Source of the DNA: Nocardia sp. XZ_19_385
Lineage (GTDB): Bacteria; Actinomycetota; Actinomycetes; Mycobacteriales; Mycobacteriaceae
Assembly: GCF_015355755.1 (NCBI RefSeq)
Contig: NZ_JACVEE010000007.1
Coordinates: 124,001-188,000, forward strand
Reading direction: 5' to 3'
DNA length: 64,000 bases
Within the stretch, counting starts at the first letter, position 1; each line of letters opens with the position of its first letter. The notes under the pieces were generated by a model. It ran no database searches, had not been told where the DNA came from, and saw only the letters and a program-made list of their open reading frames with translations. Of the stretch, positions 34,841 through 43,500 are shown in pieces. Both the position numbers and the translations under genes were made by a program.

Positions 34841-36154
34841 GGGACTGCCCCCGGTTCGGTTGATCTTTGACCTGCCACAGGGTTTGTTACCCGTTTCGGT
34901 GTGAAGATCAGCGCCAACTGAGAGGCTCTGATCTCATGCCCCGACCGTATCCGCCGGAGTTCCGTTTGCGTGCCGTTGCGCTAGTGCGGGCCGGCAAGCC
35001 GATCACCACCGCCTCCACCGAGTTGGGATCAGCGCCGCGGCCCTGCACAACTGGGTCCGCCAGGACCAGATCGACCGTGGTGAACGCCCCGGTTACACCA
35101 CTCCGGAGAACGCGGCGCTGGCCAAGGCCAACAAACGCATCCGCCAACTCGAAGTCGAGGTCGAAATCCTGCGCAAAGCGGCTGGGCTGCTCGGGGATCC
35201 GGCCTGCCCCAAAAGGATTCACCCGGTAATCGATGCCCTCGTCGATGCCGGACACCCGGCCAAGGTCTGCTGCCGCCTGCTGGGCGTCTCCGGACCCGGC
35301 TACTACAAATACCGCAACCGCCCGATGGCGCCGACCAAGATGCGCCGCCAATGGCTCACTGGGCTGATCCGAGAGGTCCATCGCGCATCACGCCAAACCT
35401 ACGGATCACGAAGAGTCCACGCGGAACTGACCCGCGGAATGGGCATCGTGGTCAGCGAAAACCTCGTCGCGGAACTGATGAACCTGGCCGGCGTCGCAGG
35501 CCTTCCAGGACCGGCCAAGGTCAAACGACTGCGCGGCGTCGCGACCGGCGACGATCTCGTGCACCGCAAGTTCCACCGAATCAAGCCAAATGGGTTGTGG
35601 GTCACCGACATCACCGAACACCCCACACGAGAAGGGAAGGTCTACTGCTGCGCGGTGATGGACACCTTCAGCCGCAAGATCATCGGCTGGTCGATCGACA
35701 ACTGCCAGGATTCAACCCTGGTCGTCAACGCCCTCGACATGGCCATCAAGAACCGGAAACCGTTGCCGGGCAGGATTGTTCACGCTGATCATGGCGTCCA
35801 GTTCACCTCTTGGGCGTTCACCAACAAGATTCGCGCCACCGGTCTGATGCCCTCGTTCGGGACGATCGGCGACGGCTACGACAACGCGATGATGGAATCG
35901 TTCTGGTCGAGCATGCAGATCGAGCTGTTGAACCGGAAGAAGTGGCGAACACGAGTGGATCTGGCGAACGCGATCTTCGACTACATCGAGATCTTCTACA
36001 ACCGGCAACGCCGCCACTCCCAGCTCGACTATGTGTCGCCAGTCGAGCACGAGTTACGCTACGAACGCCAGTCCGCCACCGCCTGAGATTCACATCCTGG
36101 CGGGTAACGAAAGCTGGGGCAGGTCAGCGAGTCAACCGAACTCGGGGCAGTCCC
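34841..36154 (+). mobile_element. IS3-family insertion sequence with 3-bp target duplication
   Basis: A 1314-base element. The ends are inverted repeats, GGGACTGCCCC at the left and its complement GGGGCAGTCCC at the right, and similarity continues inward for about 50 bases (GTTCGGTTGA, then TGACCTGCC and GTTACCCG on both sides). It is flanked by a direct repeat AAC (34838-34840 and 36155-36157), a 3-base target duplication as is normal for IS3. It carries one transposase locus, broken by a frameshift. Insertion altered the 3' end of a HIT-family gene. Confidence 0.85.
34936..36086 (+). pseudogene. IS3 transposase (OrfA/OrfB), frameshifted
   Basis: The start MPRPYPPEFRLRAVALVRAG is the OrfA helix-turn-helix region. 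Near 35027 one base appears to be missing (GAGTTGGGATCAGC where GGC-ATC is expected). The homologous frame then continues as ISAAALHNWVRQDQ, LEVEVEILRKAAGLL, and the full OrfB DDE core: WVTDITEHPT, HADHGVQFTSWAF, GDGYDNAMMESFW, FYNRQRRHS. After the deletion site OrfA and OrfB are in one frame to the stop at 36086. The element is probably inactive, unless the shift is a sequence error or is bypassed by frameshifting. Confidence 0.8.
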
Positions 36155-36595
36155 AACCGACTGAAACCGGTATCGAAATCGCCCCCGGAAAATAGCAAGT
36201 TCGTCACGCTCGGCCTTGGCGATGACGAGGTACTCGAGCTTGCCGAATGCGGCCAACTGCTGTTCGGGAGAGGGGGTCCCCGGCGGCAGCGGCGCGAGGT
36301 GCCAGTGAACATGCGCGACTTCCTGCATGCTGCCGAAGCTGAACACGTAGAGGCGCTCGGAGGGCGTGATCTCGGCCAGGACCCGACCGAGGCGCTGACA
36401 GCGTTGTTGCAGAGCGAGGTAGTCGTCCTCGGTGAAGTCCGACACGATGTTGGTCGCGTGGCGCCGGGGTGCGAGCAGGCAGTAGCCGTAGAGGCGAGGG
36501 TAGGGCGAAAATAACACGACGCAGTGTTCGTCACGATAGGCGACAGTTTCGCGCTTCCGAGTTGTCTTCTCCTCGGCCAGTTCGCAGATGAAGCT
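36059..36595 (-). pseudogene. HIT-family (histidine triad) protein gene, damaged at both ends
   Basis: The frame contains the histidine triad HVHWHLAPLP and family features such as YRDEHCVVLFSPYPRLYGYCLLAPRRH. HIT proteins hydrolyse nucleoside phosphoramidates or adenylates. The 3' end runs into the IS3 element: native codons end at FQSV at the target site, and the last 30 residues are read from the IS. Before insertion the frame would have continued for about 25 codons into 34.8 kb. At the 5' side the homologous frame (SFICELAEEK) extends beyond the first usable start, a GTG at 36517, without any ATG, GTG or TTG up to a stop near 36692. It lies downstream of the thioesterase on the same strand. 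Confidence 0.7.
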
Positions 36596-36813
36596 CCGAC
36601 CGGCAGCGGTCTCGGACTGGACCCGGTCTACGTAGACATCCGCATCGATCGTCGCGGTCGGCCGCCGAAGATGGTGCGGGCACTGCGTGTTTCAGGGTGC
36701 CGGCGAAAGCCGCCTCGATCCGATGTCGCGTTTGCTCAGCTGTCTCGCAGCGAACCAGGGTCAGCAGACTCCCGTGCAGGTTTGCCGGTGTCGGGACAGC
36801 TTTTCGCCGGGGG

Positions 36814-37575
36814 TCAGTCGCGGGTTTGCTGTGCCGTGGTGTTGAGGAGTTTGCTCATGGCGCCCGCGAAGTCGGGGTTCATTTCGGTATGGAACAGGTG
36901 GGAGCCAGAAACTATGTGGTCGGAAAATTCTGCGGTGGTGTGTGGTCTCCAATGCCGCACGATCTCGTACGGCACGAAGTTGTCGTTGCTGCCGGCGAAT
37001 ACGTGGATCGGACTGCTGATCGGCTCGTCGGTGGGGCATGTGTAGCTGGAGAGGAGTTTCAAATAGTAGCGGGTCTGGGAGATGAGAGGTGTCATCAGCT
37101 CCGGATGTCGGAGGATGATCGGAGAAACGCTGCCGTGCTCGATGAAGAATTGAATGACTCGCTCGTCCGGCCAGTTGAGAGCTGTTTCGTACCACTCCGA
37201 ACTCAGATGAGGGGCCCTGCTGGCACCCAGAATGAGGCATTCCGGCATCCGTTCGCCTTTGCGCATCCGCGTTCGGACGAAGCCGTGGGCGAGAAGTCCG
37301 CCCATGCACTGGCCGTATATCGCGTAAGGCGCATCGAGAAGCGGACCCAGGTGGGTGTCCAGGTCGTAGAGGAGGGTGTCCCGGTCGTCGATGGAAGGCT
37401 CCGCGCTGCGCTCACCGTAGCCGGGGAGATGGACCGGCAGTATGGAGATTTCGGGGCCGAATGCGCCGATCCACTTGGCGAACGGTGCGGGGGAACCGCC
37501 GGCCTCACGGAAGCAGAACACTCGGAGGCGGGCTGCGGGGTCGGGGGATGCGGTCAGGTAGGGCGTCGCGGTCAT
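36814..37575 (-). CDS. Type II (discrete) thioesterase with Cys nucleophile
   Basis: A 253-residue alpha/beta hydrolase of the type II thioesterase family, which removes stalled or wrong acyl groups from carrier domains or releases products. The N-terminal FCFREAGGSPAPFAKW and LPGYGER are family hallmarks. The nucleophile elbow, normally G-x-S-x-G, is Y-G-Q-C90-M-G-G, with Cys in place of Ser. Plausible Asp (GSNDNFVP) and His (SGSHLFH) partners are present. ATG 37575 is preferred because GGAGGAA lies 6 bases upstream; an ATG at 37599 overlaps the PKS stop. It follows the highly reducing synthase, which has no terminal thioesterase, so it may release that product (inference). Confidence 0.88.
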   Translation of the reverse strand: MTATPYLTASPDPAARLRVFCFREAGGSPAPFAKWIGAFGPEISILPVHLPGYGERSAEPSIDDRDTLLYDLDTHLGPLLDAPYAIYGQCMGGLLAHGFVRTRMRKGERMPECLILGASRAPHLSSEWYETALNWPDERVIQFFIEHGSVSPIILRHPELMTPLISQTRYYLKLLSSYTCPTDEPISSPIHVFAGSNDNFVPYEIVRHWRPHTTAEFSDHIVSGSHLFHTEMNPDFAGAMSKLLNTTAQQTRD

Positions 37576-37595
37576 GGCGTGTTCCTCCGTCGGGA

Positions 37596-40500
37596 TCATC
37601 GGATCGCCGGTTCAGGCTCGGATAGGTCTTCTGTGCGCAGCAGTGCGGTGATGCGTCCTGCGATAGCGTCGATGCTGGGTGCACTGGTCAGTTCCAGGAC
37701 CGGAATCACACATCCGAGCCGGCTTCTGATGAGAGCGGCGAATTCCGAAGCCATGAGCGATTCGACGCCCAGTTGGTCGAGTTTGCGGGTCGTATCGATC
37801 TGCTCCGGGGTCGAATTCATGACTTTGGCCAGCAAGTCGAGGAGGATGCCGTCCACGTGCGAGCGCGCCTGCTCAGGTGAGAGGCTCGACAGGTCGTCTA
37901 TGACATCGGTACGTGAGCGCGACCGGACCTCATCGATGAGGTGCGCGGTGCGTGGCGCGCGCAGCGACGGTCTATTCAATGATAGTTCCGGCCACGGGGT
38001 GTTGGAAACACAGACGACGCCGATGTGGGGGTCTGCTAGCACCTCGATCGTCGCTTGGATGACCTGGGCGACCTGCAGTCCGCCGAGTCCGATGCGGGCG
38101 AGTTGGTCGGCGAGCTTGGTTCGTTCGACGAAACCGGCGTCGACAACGGGTCCCAGCTGGATGGCCTGGCCTGGCAGGCCTGCCGCCCGCCGACTCCGGA
38201 CGAGGGCCTCCATGGCGATATTGGCTCCGACATAGGGGGCCTGTAAGGAATTGCCGACCAGCGCGGCCACCGAAGAGTAAACCAGGAAGAATTCGAGATC
38301 GAGGGAACGGGTCAGCTCATCGAGTATCGCGGAGGCTTGCAGCTTGGGGGCGAGAACGGCTCGCAGCCGATCGGTGGACAGCTCTGCGAGAGGCGCGTCA
38401 TCCAAGACCATCGCAGCATGGATGAGCCCGCCGAGCGGATATCCGCTGTGTTCGATGTCTTCGATCAGGGTGGTCATTGCCTGGAGGTCTGTGGTGTCGG
38501 CGGTGTGGATTCGAACCTCGACACCGCGTCCGGTGAGTTCGTCGCGAACCGATGCAGCTTCGGGTGCGTGTTTTCCGCGTCTGCTGACCAGGCGGATATG
38601 GCGTGCGCCGTGGTCGGCGAGAGCGATCGCCGAGCGGGCGCCGATTCCGCTCAACCCGCCTGTGATCAAGTAGGTTCGGTCACCGCGGAGCTTGAGTGAG
38701 CGTTGTGCGGGGTGGATGGTGGGTGCCTCGTCGAGGCTGATGACGACTTTGCCGATATGGCGTGAGTGTTGCAGGAGTTTGAAGCCGCTGGTGACTTCTC
38801 GTGCGGGGAGCAGATGGTAGGGCAGGGGACGGTAGCGTCCGGCGTTGATGCCATCCGACAGCAGGGTGCGGAGCCGTTCGGTCACGGCGGGGGATTCGAG
38901 TGCGGCGTGGAGCTCGACGCTGGCGAAGGTGATGTTGTGCTTGAACGCGACCAGTGGTATCGGGTTGTCGGCGAGGATGTCTCGCTTGCCGATCTCGATG
39001 AAGCGGCCGTGTGGTTTGAGCAGTTCGAGGCTGCGGACCAGGCTTTCGCCGGCGAGCGAGTTGAGTACCACATCGACTCCCGCACCGTTGGTGCAGGCCC
39101 GCACATCATGGTCGAACGTGTTTCCGCGGGAGTCGAATACGTGCTCAATGCCGAGCGCGTGGAGCATGTCGCGCTTGGCGGGTGTGCCGGCTGTCGCGAT
39201 GACGGTTGCCCCGAGGTGGTCTGCGACCTGCAGTGCGGCGAGTCCGACTCCGCCGGCCGCGCCGTGGATCAGAACTGTTTCTCCTGAGGAGAGTCGGGCG
39301 ATGTGTTGAAGGCTTTGCAACACGGTGAGGAACACGACCGGGATGGTCGCTGCCGCGTGGAATGTCATTCCGTCGGGTAGCGGGATCGCGCGCTCGGCGA
39401 ACGCGAGTGTGTGGGAGGCGAGGCTGTTGTCGGCGGGGGCCATGACGCGGTCACCGATGTCGAATCCGCTGACGTCCGGCCCTATCTCGGCGATGATGCC
39501 CGCGCACTCCACTCCCAGCGGGATCGGCCCGCCGGCGGGGTTACGGGGTGCGAACGGTGGGACGTGGCCCATGACGGTCATCACGTCGGCGTAGTTGAGC
39601 GCTGCGGCGCGCACCTCGATGAGTAGTTCGCCGGCTCCGGGGCGCGGGCGCGCGCATTCCCGCCAGGCCAATTCGTAGTTCGGGCCGAAGGTTTGCCCGG
39701 CGAGAACATAGGCGGCTCCGTCCCCTGGCTTTGTTGCGCGCGGCAGCGTCGCCACTCTGGAGACGAAACGACCGCCCTGGGTAATGACTATTTCGTCTTC
39801 TTCCGAACCGTTGATCAACAGCTCGCACAGTGACTCCAGCGCGGTTGCGTCGGTGTCGGAATGCACCAAGCCGACACGGCGCACCGCGATCTCGGGACGC
39901 TCGTTGGCCAGGGTCCGCGCCGCGCCCCACAGGGCGGCCGCGGGCCCGGCAACCGGTGGCACGGCAACCGGCTCTTGGTGTCGGGTGTGGACCACGATCC
40001 ATAGTGTCGGGCGTTCGGATTGTGAGCTGTCGAGCGCGGAGGCGGCCTCGTGCAGGCGGGTGCAGTATTGGGCAGCTGTTTGCGCCAGGTCCGATAGTGG
40101 CACCGGGGCGTCACCGTCGACGACGAGCACGAGGTCACTCCACTCGGCGCCCGATTGCTCGCTACTCGGGAATTCGTCAGTGCCCGTTAGACGGTGGATG
40201 GCGCGCGGAAGCCGGGTTTCGAGGCTATCGGCAATAGCCGAGCCGAAGTCGTTGGAGGGTGCGCCGGGCTTACCGGCGCGGGCGAGCAGCCACCGTCGAG
40301 TTTCACCGGTATCAGCGATGGTTCGCGCACCATCGCCCTCGGGATGCACCGCTGTGGCCTGCGGCGCTCGGGTGGCGACCATCACGGTGAAGTCGCTGCG
40401 GGCGGGTTCTTCGCTGTCGCCGTAGTGGACGATGTCGCGGTAGCCGCAGTCGGTGAGTACTTGCGTCCATTGCGGACGGCTGAGCAGCGGGCCATTCGTG

Positions 40501-43500
40501 CGCAGGTCGGTGTCCTGGAAGCCCCAGAGCGAGGTGAGCCACCCGAAGATGGGGATCAGCATGATAGGACTGGTTTCCTCAAGCACCAGAACCTGGCCAC
40601 CCTCGGCCAGCAGCCACGCGATTCGCTCCAAGCTCGCCCGGATGTCACTGGTCGCGTGCAGGACATCGAAAGCTACGACGAGGTCGAATGATTGCGCTGT
40701 CAGGCCTTGGTCGGCCGGATCGGAATTCAGGTCCAGGGTCTGGTAGTGGATGAAGTCGACATCCTTGAATCGGTTTTTCGCGGTGGAGAAGAAGCCTTGC
40801 GAGAGGTCGGTGTACCAGTAGACGGTCTGCTCAGCGGGGAGCTCTGCCAGCAGAGCCGCGGTGACGGCGCCGGTTCCGGCGCCCACCTCGAGGATGCGCA
40901 GTGGCCGGTCGGCCGGCCAGCCCGCCACCGCGCGCCGGACCAAGGCCCGGGCATGATCGAACTGGTAGTCGACGTAGGAGCATTCGTAGGTAACGGGCCC
41001 GAGAGGTTCCGGGCTTGTCACGATCAGCTCGGTGGCGTCCACCGTTCCGCGCAGCAGTCCTGGCAATTGGGAGCCGAGCGTCCTGAATGCTTGCAAGACC
41101 GGTGCGTCACCGGGAACATCGCCGAGGGCGGCGGCGAAAACCGCTGACAGTTGCGGGCTTTCGCGCGATTGCCATCCAGAATCCGGACTTCGAGACAGCG
41201 TGCCGTGCTCGACGGCGACGGCCAGCAGAATCTCGAGGGCGCGCAGGTGATGGTCGAGGATACCGAGGGCGCGCAGGTCGGCCAGGGTGAACGTCGCCGC
41301 GCCCGGCAGCAGCTCTGCCACAGCAGCGGCAGCGAGGTGTGCTGTCAGCCTTGTCAAATGGGGTCGAAGCCGCAGATAGCGGGTGCGTGAGGCCGCTACC
41401 AATTCCCGTACCGCCGGGGCCGCTTCGGTGCTGGGTCGGGCCAACTCGGTAGGCCGTATCGGCCCATCGGGCAGTAGGTCCGGCCGGAACTTTTCGGTCA
41501 GGCGCGCCACGGTGTCGACAGCGCCGTCGAAGCGCCGGACCACCAAGCCCTGTACTTGCAGGCAGACACGCCCGCTGGAATCGGCCACGGCGAGGTTCAT
41601 CGTGGCTTCGAGCCCGTGCAGCGACAGTCCCCAAGCGTGGATGTATCCGGAATCGGGTACCGGACGCCATGACCGCACGGTCTCGATGCTGAGCGGCAGA
41701 TAGGCCACCGTGTCTTCGATGGCCCGGGCCACCAGGACGACCGCCACCTGAAAGGCGCCATCGAGAACGGTGGGGTGAACCTGGTGGCCGCCTGCGGCGG
41801 AAAGCCCGGCCCGGAACTGGGCCAACGTCTCGTCGTTTCCTGCCCGGATGTCCTCGAGAGGCTGGAAGTCGGGACCGTAGGAGAGTCCGATCCGCTCGCA
41901 GAATTCGTAGTGCCGGCTGGTGGGTATGCGATCAGGTGACCGTTGCAGCAGCCGGGGGAGATCCAGCTGCGGTGTGTCCTGGTCGGTCAGCGACCGCACA
42001 CGACACGCCACATGCGCTGTCCAGGTCCTCTGATCGCCGGTCCGGCTCGCGATCGTCAACCGGCCGTCTCGGTCCGAAATCCGTGTGCTCAGCAGCACGA
42101 TGCCCGCCGATTCCTCGCCGGGCAAGGTCAGTGGCGATTCGATGGTGAAGGTTTTGATTTCGGCGGGGGTGCCCCATTTCTCGCGTGTGGCGGACAGGGC
42201 GATGTCGACGAACGCCGCGGCGGGCATGACGGCGGCTCCAGCGACACGGTGCTGGTCCAGCCATTCCAGTCCCGGCGCATCCATCGATTGCCGCCACAGC
42301 GCATCCGCCGCCGCTAAACGTTTGCCCAACAATGGATTTCCGACCGCCAGGCCCGCTACGTCCGAGGCGCCGTCGGTCGACCACCAATCCGCGGAACCGT
42401 GCCAATGCTCGGTTCGCTGCCATGGATAAGCGGGCAGATCGCAAACTCGGTGCTCGTGTTCGGCGGCGAAGTAGTGCCCCATGTCGACTCGGCCGTCGCC
42501 GGCGAGAACTTCGGCGATGGTGGCATCCAAGGAGGCAGCCTCGGCACTGTCGCGTCGCATGCTCGCAATGACAGAAACCGGTCCGAGGTCGGCACAGGTC
42601 TGGCGTAGATAGCTGCTCAATACGGGGTGCGGGCCGATCTCGACCAGAAAGGTGCAACCGCTGTCTCGGAACATCCGCGTCGTCGCTTCGGAGAACTGGA
42701 CGGGCTCACGCATGTTGCGCCACCAGTATTCGGCGTCGAGCCGCGCGCCGGCGAGTGCGGTACCGGTGACCGTGGAGTAGAACGCGTTGCTCGGGTCTGT
42801 CGGTCCGATGTCGGACAACTCGCTGATGAAGCTATCTCGAAGGCTGTCCATTGCCGGAGAATGAAACGCATACGCTAGGTCCAGGTCGCGGAAGAATATG
42901 CCTCGCTCGGTAAGGGTTTCGCCCCATCGGGTGAGGATCTTCTCCGCGCCGGCCACGGTGACACTGGTGGGGGAGTTCGTGGCGGTGATGTGGAGGTTTC
43001 CCGCGTACGGGGGCGCCTCCAATTCCTGTGTGGCTTCGGCGATGCCCAGTCCGACCGCGGCCATGCGTCCGGCTCCGATCGTTGTGCCTTGCAGTCGGCT
43101 GCGGGTGTAGGTGATCCGACATGCCGTGACCAGATCCAGAGCGCCGGCGCAGTACGCGGCGGCTACTTCTCCCACGCTGTGGCCGCAGACAGCGGTGGCG
43201 CGCAGGCCGCGTGCAGCCAGAGCGGCCACCAATGCGACTTGGACTGCGAACAGAAGTGGCTGCGCGACTTCGGTTTTCGTCCAGCGTTCCGGATCCGGGC
43301 GGGTCAGCTCCGAGCGGATCGACCAGCCCAGCAACGGCCGCATAGTCTCATCGATCCGATCGATTTCGGCGGCGAAGACATCGTCTTGCGCGAGGAGTGC
43401 GGCGCCCATGCCGGGCCAGGGGGAGCCGTTGCCAGCGAAAACGAATCCGATGTTCCCGGCAGTCGCACCGACTGCGGATGCGGCTGCTGGCGCGGGGTCA

